NCBI RefSeq assembly: GCF_000346465.2
Contig: NC_034011.1
Location: 2,875,508-2,939,507 of the forward strand
Direction: 5' to 3'
Source: Prunus persica
Lineage: Eukaryota; Streptophyta; Magnoliopsida; Rosales; Rosaceae
Length of the DNA stretch: 64,000 bases
Made by a program: the position numbers and the translations under genes. Below the pieces are notes generated by a model. The model worked only from the letters and a program-made list of their open reading frames with translations. It was not told the DNA's origin and did not search any database. Shown here one piece after another: positions 20,184-31,141 of the stretch; the stretch's first letter is position 1, and the number at the start of each line of letters is the position of its first letter.

Positions 20184-21848
20184 TCAACTGTAACTTACTT
20201 TCACATCAGTCTTCCACAATGAACAAAAAGAAACAGGCTGCCCTTTCCACCACAACCCTGCACACCCATCTTTCTCATCCACTCTCATCTCCCAATTGCT
20301 GTCATACTTCCTCAGCAAGGCTCTTCCTCCATCTATGGCATCCTCTCCAAACACCTGCCCTACAAACCCTACCCCCCTCATTCTCTCACACCATTTCTCC
20401 TTCCCTTCATTCATCTCTCCGCGGTTTGTCAAAGCCTTTGCTGCCTCTCCTTCCATCACTCTCCTCTCATCGCTCTCTCGCCCTTTGAACGCCGAGCTAG
20501 TTGAGTCCAAGAACCTCCACAAGTACTCCACTTGCCGCGAAAACCCCGTGGCGAAGTCCCCACAATTGTTGCAGCTACACTCCATGTTGTTCTCACTTAG
20601 GATCACCCCCTTTGGCTCCATGTTTCTCAGTGCTTTCAAGAACTCAGTTCTTTCATCTGGGGTGTTGTGGTTCAAGTTGTGGAGTCTAAATTGCACACAG
20701 ACAATCAACATTTCGTCGTTGGAGGTGTCAATCACTTGAGCATTTAGATTTTGTAAAGGTTGATTGTCGAGGCGGTTGATCTGTAAATTGATGTTCATGG
20801 ACTTGGCAAAACCAAGAAGACTAAAGGAGAAATTGTCACCGGGAGGACCTATTGAAAATGGGGTCTCTCTGTTTTGGTTATTTTCAGTGTTGGCAGCAGC
20901 AGAAACAACTGTGATCTTCACCAATGGGGGAGGACCACCCGGCCTCCGAGTCAAGGCCTCAAGCAGAGTAGGCCATTGCATACCATGAGACACACCAACA
21001 TCAACAATGTGAAGGTTTCGGGTTCGATCAGATTCTTCAGCAAAAAGTTGAAGAATTGAAGAGTTTGCAATGTTATTTGGGAAAGCAAACCATGGACTAA
21101 CCTCATAGAATTTGAGCAGAGACTTTTGGAAAAATCTTGGCTCTGTGGAAGCAAAAGTAACAGGTGGTGCTGAGGCAGAGCCATTGGGGCCAGAGGAGGA
21201 CAGATGCTGAGTCAGTGCTCGGAGGCCATGAGCCGCCAGGCGGTGGTTGGCGTCGCCTGTAAGAGAGGCAAGTTCATGCAGAACATACAGAAGGTGTTGG
21301 ACACGTGTCAGATTCCCACCTGTGATGGCTAAAGCACAAGGGTTTAGCAACTGCTCTGCCCACCTCCCCTCCTTGCTATTACCGTTATTACAGTTATTCC
21401 CTGTAGTCTTAGCTGTGCCTTTTCTGTTCCCATTTGTTCTCTTAACTGGCACCACTACTTCATCAACTAATTGGTCCCCCTGGCCCGCCAGACTGATCGG
21501 ACGGACATGATTCTTCTGATCAATGTGTTGGTCATCGGAGACTTTTCGTTTCTTGGACGAATCAGACGGCGACTGATGATTCAAATTTGTGGGATTTTGG
21601 GGCCTTGTGGTGGTAGGGAGAGCAATGCTAATAGGGTTGTTGAGAGAAGTAGAGGTGGTGTTGGAATGAATCAGATCATGGCTCTCATCCCACCATTGAA
21701 GGCCATTGATGTCATTTGAATGGTAAGGATTATCCAAGAAAGTTGGGAAGAAAGTAACTGAATCTTCAAGCCAGTCCAGGATGTGATCTGAAGTTGAGTT
21801 TGGTTCTGGTTCTTGAGTGGTCATTGTGATGGTGGGCTGTTGAAACAA
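20184..21848 (-). CDS. NSP1: NSP1-like GRAS-domain transcription factor
   Basis: Intronless frame of 554 residues. The N-terminal block SDHILDWLEDSVTFFPTFLD is the signature start of NODULATION SIGNALING PATHWAY 1. A basic KKRK (99-102) may be a nuclear signal. The GRAS domain runs from about 165 to the end: a first leucine-rich region (LNPCALAITGGNLTRVQHLL), a VHIID-type LHIVDVGVSHGMQWP (279-293), a PFYRE region around 380-450 and a SAW region with GLWWKGQPVSFCSLW (531-545). NSP1 works with the GRAS partner NSP2; in legumes the pair drives nodulation genes, and in plants more widely it supports strigolactone biosynthesis and mycorrhiza. Met9 (MTTQEPEPNS) is an alternative start that aligns better with known NSP1 N-termini. 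The leader upstream is CT-rich. Confidence 0.94.
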   Translation of the reverse strand: MFQQPTITMTTQEPEPNSTSDHILDWLEDSVTFFPTFLDNPYHSNDINGLQWWDESHDLIHSNTTSTSLNNPISIALPTTTRPQNPTNLNHQSPSDSSKKRKVSDDQHIDQKNHVRPISLAGQGDQLVDEVVVPVKRTNGNRKGTAKTTGNNCNNGNSKEGRWAEQLLNPCALAITGGNLTRVQHLLYVLHELASLTGDANHRLAAHGLRALTQHLSSSGPNGSASAPPVTFASTEPRFFQKSLLKFYEVSPWFAFPNNIANSSILQLFAEESDRTRNLHIVDVGVSHGMQWPTLLEALTRRPGGPPPLVKITVVSAAANTENNQNRETPFSIGPPGDNFSFSLLGFAKSMNINLQINRLDNQPLQNLNAQVIDTSNDEMLIVCVQFRLHNLNHNTPDERTEFLKALRNMEPKGVILSENNMECSCNNCGDFATGFSRQVEYLWRFLDSTSSAFKGRESDERRVMEGEAAKALTNRGEMNEGKEKWCERMRGVGFVGQVFGEDAIDGGRALLRKYDSNWEMRVDEKDGCAGLWWKGQPVSFCSLWKTDVKVSYS

Positions 21849-21956
21849 GATGTGATGATGTGTTTGATGAGAGAAAGAGAGGAAGAGGATGAAGAAGAGA
21901 GATAGAGCAATACGGTTCGTGGGGGGTGACTAAGTTTGATCATTGACCAAAAGAAG

Positions 21957-21978
21957 GAGAGAGAGAGAGAGAGAGAGC
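21957..21978. repeat. (GA)n microsatellite in the NSP1 leader or promoter
   Basis: A GA run about 110 bases upstream of the NSP1 ATG. A second GA run lies at 22205-22228. Confidence 0.9.
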
Positions 21979-22229
21979 AGAGGTTTAGAATTGGTTTTCT
22001 CTGAAATGTGTTAAATTAATGGATTAGGGCAATGGTGGTGCTTGAAAGAGACAAAGGAAGGCATTTTCTAATGTTGGGTGTGCTGTTAATTTGTTGGATG
22101 TGATGTTTGATTATGGTTTTTTAACTCTAATATCTCTTGTGTCTTGAGTGGTTAACTTATTCTTTGGTATGTCATGCTAGTGGAGAGATCCACAAATTAC
22201 GATTAGAGAGAGAGAGAGAGAGAGAGAGA

Positions 22230-25200
22230 TGAACTTGTTTCAAACTGTGATGGGTTGAATTTGAATAGTCTGCCGACGGCAGATTCTGCTTCAAGAAATA
22301 AATATATATAAAAAAAACTATAAAGTTTTTGTTTGTTACTGCTTCGTGCCCTTGGAGAGAAATATGTTTGGTTTTGTCCTCCGGGGTCCACGTGTACTTT
22401 CTTTTTTTTTTCTTTTTTTTTTGGTGTTGTTAAATATATGCTCTTCTTTGCCTCTAAATTATTTATTTTACAGCAATGGGCAGTGTGGTATGATTTTCTT
22501 AGGCACAAGAGGACCAATTAGAGAATTTGAGCAGCTATACCTTACTTCTCTCTCTCAACCCAACAATGAATTTACACCTCTTTTTCTCGTTAAATGGAAA
22601 TATATACTTGTAATTCTTCATTTTGAGTCTAAATTTATTATTGGCTAAATAAAAAATAATTTATAGTCAAGTGGTTTAAGGCGTACCATTAGAACTATTA
22701 TGTAAACTTTTGTTTACCGAGAGTTTGAATCCCTCTTTTTCCATACTCGTCAATATATGTGGTGTTAATTTTTCTCACTTTATGTCACAAGATAATGTTG
22801 TTAATTTTTCTTAACTCCACCAACTAATTGATGATAAATTGAATTAGCCAAAGTATTTCATTTGACTAAGCAAAGGTGCATATCGATATCAAATTGACCA
22901 AACGAAAAGCTCATCACTTGGGAAATATCAATGCCAATTTGTATCCAGCAAGTTTAGGCGTTTTATGATATCCATATGCTCCAACTTGACTTGAGTGGGA
23001 TTTGTATTAGAATTTCTTCCATTGTTCTAAGGAACACATGCATATTCATTGGAATTGTCATCATGGTCTGTTGAATGGCGTTGAGGCTAACTTTCAGGGA
23101 AAATCTGCTCTAGCTTCCTCTGATTTGTAAAGAAAAACTGGTACTAACTACTAATAATTATTTAATGTAATTGTAACTAGATAATTCTAGAATTATAGGA
23201 CAACTAGTGGCTGAAAATACTATAAATAGTCGGTTACTTTAAACAACCGACTTGTCTAGTAATTTGCCAACTTAGATTCTCGGTTTAGCACCTCTATGTA
23301 ATCAAGCTGAAAAACTACCAGCTCCTATATCTAAATCTAAGTTCCAATCTAAAGGTTTGTATCTTTCCTCCCTTCATTGAAATAAAATTACATGTAGGTT
23401 TCTTCACTTGGGTTTGTTAAGTTTGTAGGTTTACTTAAGTTTGGGCTTGTAAGTGGTCTATTATTCCCATATTATGCATTGCATTTGGGCTTCAAAGCCA
23501 CTTCGTCTTCTTTTTTGTCCCGCAAATCACTGATAAAAAACAATCAGTTGAGGGGGGTTACCACAGTGGTTGTGTCCCTCCTCTTCCTCCCTGCTTGGCA
23601 CTCAAGATCGAAACCTCAGAGTTTCTTTCCTCCAAATGTAACCAAACAAAAAACAAAAAACAAACCACCAAATCTTAACTACTCAGAAACCACAACTAAA
23701 TCTCAACTTAATGATAATTTTAATTAATGTCTATAATTTGAGAACTTGATAAAGATGTTTGGCACAGGAATTCAAAATTTTGGTTCATATTCCTGCTTTG
23801 AATAAACTGCTACTACCTGTTGTTAATACATGATTGATGTGTTAATACATGCTTGAACTATTTGATACAGATGTGAAAAAAATAAAGATATGAGGGATCA
23901 AAATACATGCTTGAACAGTGTTTTTGAAGGATCTAAATACAGATGTGAAGAAACCAACACAAAATCAAACTATATCAGCCATTCAAATCCGTCTTTAGCT
24001 TCAATGTCTCAACTGAGAGAGCTTTTGGTCAATTTTCAATTGGAGAAGAGCTCAAATGTATACATTGCATTGTACTTTTTTTTAATCAAGTGAAATTGTC
24101 ATAATGTAGACGCAAAAGGGTCAATACATCATCAAGAAAATATCCAACCAAAGCCACAAAGGTTAAGACAGATTTGCTGCATAAAAAACCAACAGACTTG
24201 GTTAAACCAAACATCATCGACAGAAAGAAAGCCAACATGCTTAGCTAAGATACCTTTGCTGTATAAAGCCAGCAGACTTGTTAAACCAAGCACCATCAAC
24301 ACATTTGCTGCATAAAGCCTAAAATTAGTGAGATTACAATAGAAAATGACCAAGCTGTACTCACAAAAACTATAACTTTCCCCAAATAAAATTAATAAAG
24401 AATTGTCTAGTACATAACCATGAGTGAAGTAAACGATGTAATACTAAAAAATGATCTTGGCATCAAAGTTTATCAAGTAAACGAGTCCAAAGTCAATAAA
24501 ATGTAAGAGTTTGCGACATCCGAGACTAGATCAAACATTAGTATAAAATTTTAATCATCTCCCCAACATTAGGCCAAATGCATTAGTTAGAGCAATCAAC
24601 CAAATACTAAAAAATGTTGAGTTCTGCTGGCGGCCAAGGCTAGCTCTTGAAAATGAAGAGGGAGAAAACCTGATGCTTCTTTTAGCTTTAAAGTAGGAGG
24701 TAAACTTTCTCACATTTTACTCAGAATTTGTTCAGTTTTTTCTCTCTTTGTTTTTGGTATGATTGTTGTTTAGTATTGTTCACTCAGAATTTTGTTCAGT
24801 TTGTTAATAACTTGGGCATATCCTGCTGGATATGAATGGTGTTCTACATCATTTGCTGTCAAAGAACCATAAAGATACAAAAGCCATTGGCCAACACATC
24901 TCCCTTTTCCTTCTCTCTCCTCTCTCCCTCTCTTTCAAAATAAAATGGCTTCTTCTACTTGATGGGTTTCTCTTGTTAGGAGATTACATAAACCTTGAAT
25001 TAATATTGATAATTTCACAGTCCAAATATTGGTACTGTTCTTGGTTAGTTAACCCAAATTCTAAATTCACAGTTCCAAATACATGGAGAGACAAGACAAC
25101 TGAAGCTAAAGAGGAAGTGGAACATAACTGATTAATCTAGTTAAACAAAGTTAGACTTGTAACTATTTATTCCTCATTAAAAAACACACATTGCAGAGAA

Positions 25201-25640
25201 AACAGATCATTTCTCTTCAAAATCCCCAGTTAGAGAACAGAGCCATTTCTTCTTTACAAATCCAACCATTTCCTCCTTGGCTGAAACTGAAAATATCAGT
25301 TTCAATGATCATATTCCTATTCTATTTCTATGTAAACCAGGTAGCTGGAAACCATGTGTATATGCATATTAATTTTTTCTTTCTTAGTTTCTTCTTTGAG
25401 CATCGATTCAACTTTCAGTTAAGAGACACTGGAGGGATGTGGAACACTTTTAACTAAAGATGCTGTTTTAGTTGCTTATTATTTTGGGCTTACTTTTTAT
25501 GTTATGTTATTTATTAAAGATTCCTCATTTAGAACATGCATTAAGATAAAGGTTTTGAAATCTTATGCATCTGGATAACGAAATTGTTGCAGTTCACCCC
25601 CTGGCCTACTGATTGGTTTACATTGATACTTATTAAAACA
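22230..25640. other. Intergenic AT-rich interval with small repeats
   Basis: No supported gene in 3.4 kb. A TATAAATAG motif with a downstream polyadenylation-like AATAAA (about 23218-23390) could be a decayed LTR or promoter. The 24160-24330 stretch holds a diverged three-fold repeat of TTTGCTG(C/T)ATAAA...CCA(A/G)CAGACTTG. The open frames (for example 24832-25131, 25191-25457) have no family likeness. Confidence 0.5.
22660..22745 (+). repeat. Candidate tRNA-derived SINE head
   Basis: AGTCAAGTGGTTTAAGGCG resembles a tRNA A box, and GAGTTTGAATCCC, about 45 bases on, resembles a B box. The spacing fits a tRNA-derived SINE or decayed tRNA, but it does not fold as an intact tRNA by eye. Confidence 0.35.
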
Positions 25641-25804
25641 TATGCTTGAACTATTGATCCCTTGATTCTATAGAATTGATCATCTCTCTGGTACATATCA
25701 ATGAGCCGAAACGCATATGTCAGTATCTCATTTTAGTTATTCCCTCCTTTGCAGGTGCCTGTAGTTACTTTCCATTTCTCCAGTATACACACATATACGT
25801 CACC

Positions 25805-28800
25805 ATGAAGCTGCGGGTAGATGTCGTCAGCGCCTATAATCTTTTGCCTACAGATGGGCAAGGCTCATCCAATGCCTTCGTGGAGCTTAACTTTGATGGT
25901 CAGAGGCTCCTTACCACCACTATAGAAAAGAATCTTAATCCAGATTGGAATGAAAGCTTCTGCTTCAACATTTTTGATCCTTTGAATTATCACAACCTTA
26001 CTCTCGATGCATGTGTCTACAGTAGTGCCACAGCTACCTCCTCAAGATCGTTTATTGGAAAGATTAGCCTAACTGGGAATTTATTTTGCTCTTATTCTGA
26101 TGCTGCTGTTACGCATTACCCTTTGATTAAAAAGCGTCGCCTCTCATGGTCTTCTGTAAGAGGAGAGCTCGGCCTAAAGGTTTATGTTACTGATGACCCA
26201 TCAATTAGGCCCTCCACCCCAATTGCTGTTGTTGGAGCCCTAGGTACTATGTATCCAAGCGTAGCTCATGGATCGAATCAAGGAGTTTTAAATCCCGTGA
26301 CGAACACTTCTCCAAATGCAGAAGTTGAGATACCACGTCTCCGTAATCCAAGTCATGGCCACCAACTTTTGCTGGAGTATGCTCCTGCTGATGGGACTGC
26401 CAGCGGCGCTATTGTGGAAGCTGGGACAAGGCACAGCTTTCCTCAAATTCCTAATCCAAGCCAACTTCTGCTGGGGTATGCTCCTGCTGATGAGACTGCC
26501 AGCACCGCTATTGTGACTTCCAGCACCGCTATTGTGGAAGCTGAGAGAGGGCGCAACTTTCGTCATGCTTCTACTCCTGCTGATGAGACTGCCAGCACCG
26601 CGATTGTGACTTCCAGCACCTCTAATGTGGAAGCTGAGGGATCCGAGACCAGGCGCACCTCTCAACGTATTTCTAATTCAAGTAGTAACAGCAGCCAACA
26701 ATTGAATATGAGTGATGCTGCTGCTGATGAGGCTGCAAGCATCTCTAATACAGAAGATGAGACGGGGCGTACCTCTCAACATAGTTCTAATCAAAGTCGT
26801 GATGGCCAAGATTCACATCTGGGGGATGTTGCTGCAGATGAGACTACAAGCACCTCTAATAATTCGGGAGTTGGGACAAGGCCCACCTGTCGTCATCCTC
26901 CTAATATAAGTTATGACCGCCAACGCCAACAACATCCTCCAGCTGCTCCAGAAGTTTACGATAATGCATTTAAGTATGAAGCCCATGAATTTTCACTTAC
27001 AGAGACAAGCCCTAAACTTGGAGGTGGAAGAGTTGCTAGTGGCCGTGTTATTCATGGAGAGAAGACTGCAAGCGCCTATGATCTAGTTGAACAGATGTAT
27101 TTTTTGTATGTAAGGGTTGTTAAGGCTCGTGATCTTCCTGCCATGGATGTTACAGGAAGGCTTGCTCCATATACTGAGGTACGAGTTGGTGACTATAAAT
27201 GGTTTACTAACTACTATGAAAAGGAACAAAATCCAGTATGGAATGAGGTTTTTGCCTTTTCAGGGGATCGGCTAAAATCATCTGTCTTAGAAGTCTTGGT
27301 TAGGGACAATGATGCGGATAGGGATGATCATGAATTTGTGGGGATTGTAAAATTTGACATCTCTGACGTTCCATTGCGAGTCCCTCCAGAATCTGATAAT
27401 CCTCTTGCTCCACAATGGTATCGGATTGAAGACAATACAGGGCATAAAGCTAGCGGTGAGCTAATGCTCGCAGTCTGGTTTGGCACCCAAGCAGATGAGG
27501 CTTTCCCCGGTGCATGGCATTCTGATAATGCAAGCAGTCATGTTGATATCAGACTACTTACCTCCACAGTGCTAGGCTCAAAGGTCTATCATGCACCAAG
27601 GTTGTGGTATTTACGTGTTAATGTTATCGAGGCACACAACCTTAGAAGACAAGAATCGTTTCCCATATGCTTATGTCCAGGTAAAAATAGGAAACCAGGA
27701 TTCGGTAACACAAAAAATTCAGGCGCAAAATCTAAACCCCCTTTGGAATGAAGATCTTTTTCTTGTCGCTGCTGAACCCTTTGAAGATCATCTAATCATT
27801 TCTGTTTACGATCATGTGTCTCCTACAAAAGATGAAATCATTGGGAGGGTCCCAATAGCGCTGCAATCTGTCGATAGGCGTGCTGATGATAGTATGATCC
27901 GTGGCCGATGGTATAAACTGGAAAAGCCAGTGGCTGTGGATCAAAACGAGTCGGAAAGAGAAAAATTATCATCCAGCATCCATCTCCGACTTTGTCTAGA
28001 GGGAGGATACCATGTCGCCAATGAATCACCTCATTATAACAGTGATTTACGACCCACATCAAAGAAGCTATGGAGGCCATCAATTGGGGTTTTAGAGCTC
28101 GGAATCTTGGATGCTGTAGAGCTTCATCCAATGAAAACACGTGATGGAAGGGGCACAACAGATGCATACTGCGTAGCAAAGTATGGTCATAAATGGTTCC
28201 GGACAAGAACCATTGTTGGGGAACTGTGTCCAAGATATCATGAACAATACGTATGGGAGGTTTTTGATGTTGCTACGGTTCTTACTGTAGGTGTATTTGA
28301 CAACAACCTACAGTTTGGGAATGGCTCCAGACACGCGATGATTGGGAAGGTTCGAATTCGTATCTCATCACTGGAAGCAGGCCGTGTGTATACACACACC
28401 GATATCCACTGCTGGCTGTTCATCGGTCAGGTGTTAAGAAGATGGGGGAGTTGCATTTGGCAGTTCGATTTTCTTGCACCTCTTTTGTTAAAACGCTTTA
28501 CTCCTACTCACAGCCGCAGATGCCCAAGATGCACTACTTAAGGCCCATCACGGCGGCGCAGCTTGACAAGTTAAGGATGATTGCTCTTTACCTAGTCAAA
28601 GCACAGTTTTCTCGAGCTGATCCTCCACTGACAAGGGAAGTGGTGGAATACATGTGCGATGGGAACTGCCATCTGTGGAGCATACGACGGAGTAGAGCAA
28701 ATTTCTTTAGGCTAGCGACAGCTTTGTCCGGAGTCATTTCTGCAGGCAAATGGTTTTGGGAAATTTGCATGTGGAAGAATCCCATAATGACAGTTCTTGC

Positions 28801-29317
28801 CCATGTTTTCTTCCTCATGCTCGTTTGCTTCCCGCAACTAATTCTGCCCACGGCTTTTCTTTGCATGGTTCTATCTGGGTTATGGAACTTCCACTTCCGG
28901 GCTAGGTGTCCTCCCCACATTAACATAAAGCTCTCACAACTTGAACTCGTGAACCTTGATGAGCTGGATGAGGAATTCGACACGTATCCAACGAGCCAGA
29001 ATATGGAGCGGGTGGGAAAGAGGTATGATCGGCTGAGGAGCAATGCTAGTAGCGTTCAGGCTCTAGTGGGTGATATGGCTAGTCTCGCGGAGCGATTTCA
29101 GTTGCTGTTAAGCTGGCGAGACCCGCGTGCCACAGTCCTCTTCGTAACATTTTGCATTGCAGTTACCTTTGTGTTGTATGTGACACCATTCACGGCGGTG
29201 GCTGCATTAGCAGGGTTGATTGTCATGATGCCTCCCGGATTTCGCCATATGTTGCCGACAGCAGCATTTTTCAACTTCTTCAGCAGGCTGCCTACTAAGA
29301 CTGATACTATATTTTGA
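25805..29317 (+). CDS. QUIRKY-like MCTP (multiple C2 domains and transmembrane region protein), frame broken twice
   Basis: The coding region starts at MKLRVDVVSAYNLLPTDGQG, after a probable 5' UTR intron ending TTTGCAG at 25755. It encodes four C2 domains and a C-terminal PRT_C membrane region. C2A covers roughly the first 125 residues. A long Ser/Thr/Ala-rich linker (about 26.25-26.95 kb) separates it from C2B (from MYFLYVRVVKARDLP, about 27.1 kb). C2C (27.6-27.95 kb) and C2D (28.08-28.40 kb) follow. The tail has two hydrophobic hairpins and ends FFSRLPTKTDTIF, as in the family. The frame shifts near 27641 (after EAHNL) and again in the ACACACACC run at about 28393-28400; the two shifts cancel and no other stop interrupts. 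MCTPs tether ER to plasma membrane at plasmodesmata. The four-C2 layout and C2A sequence point to the QKY (MCTP15/16) branch. It is either a recent pseudogene or carries two sequence errors. Confidence 0.88.
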
Positions 29318-29373
29318 ATTAACAGTCTATATATTTTATCTGCAGCCATTCCATTCATTTGCTTTGTACCCTT

Positions 29374-29397
29374 GTTGTTGTTGTTGTTGTTGTTGTT
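29374..29397. repeat. (GTT)n microsatellite just after the MCTP gene
   Basis: About eight TTG units in the MCTP 3' flank. The following stretch to 29545 (with TTTTCGAACCGGGG) may be part of a SINE or another small dispersed repeat. Confidence 0.85.
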
Positions 29398-29939
29398 TTT
29401 ATTTTATTTTATAAATTTTTGGATACAACAATAGGCTACTCTAAGGGGAAGGGGGCTCAACAAGTACCAATGTGGGCACATGGGTTTTCGAACCGGGGTG
29501 CCATGGGGGAAGGGGAAAGTCACCTCCACCGTGGTAGAACCCATTGACGCTTTGTACCCTTGTTAATGCTCGATTAATGCTTTTTTTGTTTTGTTTTTTG
29601 TTTTTTGTTTTTTAATATTTACTATTTTTAGTTTTATGTGGTTTTGGATCAAATTTAGTATTACAAAGAATACCATACGGATACTACTTAAAATGAATGA
29701 CTTAGATGATGATAGAGACTTGTAGAGTTGCAATACTTTAAAGATAATAGTAGCAAAGGTACCCGCGCGATGCTGGAGGTTTTAAAACCGTTTGAAATGT
29801 GTATAAAGTTATGAAAATATGTAGCAAGTTTAAGTTACAAAATAAAGACTAATAACATGTTTTATATGTAGAAGGATTTTGACCTGTTTAAGTTACAAAA
29901 TAAAGACTAATAACATATTTTAAGTTACAAAATAAAGAC

Positions 29940-30200
29940 TAATAACATGTTCTCTTTTTCCTTCTTCTTCATCTTTCCGTCTGTCTCCATCTATTCCTTT
30001 CTCTGTCTTTTTAATTTTTTACATTTATGTATTTTAGTAAAAGGAGTAGGGGCAAAAAGGGAAGATCAGAAAAGATTAAGTAGAGGGTATTTTTGGCAAT
30101 TCACTGTGCTAAAGAGAAAAATAAACTAAAAACAACATTTAAAAAGAGGACATTTTCGTCATTACACTGCTCTTAAGAACAATGTAGGGTGGATTGCTCT
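29940..30200 (+). repeat. Dispersed repeat, copy 1 (partner at 52770-53010)
   Basis: About 250 bases run in parallel with 52770-53010 in the same orientation. They share CCGTCTGTCTCCATCTATTC, TTTATGTATTTTAGTAAAAG, GGGGCAAAAAGGGAAGAT, AAACTAAAAACAACATTTAA and CATTACACTGC. No coding potential is seen; it is likely a transposon fragment. Confidence 0.75.
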
Positions 30201-30837
30201 AGACTTGCAAACTATAGTTAGTAAAGTTCAGTTAAATTGCTCGTTATTTTTAACCTGCCATGTGTTAGGTGAACGACTCATTAATTATTTTTAAAGCTGT
30301 AATGTTGAGATATTAACCCAATATAAATAAAAGGGCAACTATGCTTATTTGGGTGTATTACACTTGATACATACAGAAACATTTGCAGTATTTGTTAATT
30401 TTCAGAAAAGCTCCCTGGGCTATCTATTGCGCATGGGAGCCTTCCCTGCCTCCACCCTTATAAATTAAATTCACATGTTTAAGCGAAATAACTAGTTGTT
30501 TAGAGAGTAAAATAAGATTTGAATCACAGTTTGCATAGCATATCAATAGAACACTTGAACGGCCAAACTTCGATAAATTTGCAATATCAATCATCAGGTA
30601 CAAAAGCAAATCTCTAAAATAGAAAGTCATTGCAAAACCATTTTATTTTATGGAAATTTGAGGTAATATAGCGTGATCATTCTGCGGTCGAGACCCCAAT
30701 GCCAGATCCTCTATGCATCAGCATCTTTGTCACCTGAAATCACAATAAGTTGTACTAATCAGTATTACTAGGTGAGTTTCTCAAACCAAAAGAAAAACCA
30801 CATAAGTTAACTAGCTGAATTATTTTTTTAGTAGCTA

Positions 30838-30930
30838 GAAATGAGCTCGTTGGTCAAATAGTTAAGAGCATTTCATCTATGTAGTTATAGTCTTGTGTTC
30901 GATTCTCCCTCAAATATAGCTTTATATGAA
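30838..30930 (+). repeat. Candidate tRNA-derived SINE head
   Basis: GCTCGTTGGTCAAATAGTTAAGAGCA resembles an A box, and TGTGTTCGATTCTCCCT a B box, about 45 bases apart. It is too degenerate to be a working tRNA. Confidence 0.4.
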
Positions 30931-31141
30931 GGGAAACAAAAAGTTGCATATCTAAATCCTCCCTAATTTGGTGCAGCATACAGAGAAATCAATTACAGGT
31001 TTGATATTAGCTTCTTGAGTTATTCAAGGATGGAAATGTTGAAGCAACAGAGAGCAAAAAAAGTCAAAAAACGAAGAAAAGAAAAGAAGAAGAAAACACA
31101 TACCATCCTACGTGGGTCGAAAGCCTATTATCTGAATCCTT

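Noticed and set aside
20054..21719. Many plus-strand frames across 20-21.7 kb
   Set aside because: Antisense shadows of the NSP1 gene.
22660..22745. Possible intact tRNA gene
   Set aside because: A- and B-box-like words are present but I could not form acceptor and anticodon stems; kept only as a SINE candidate.
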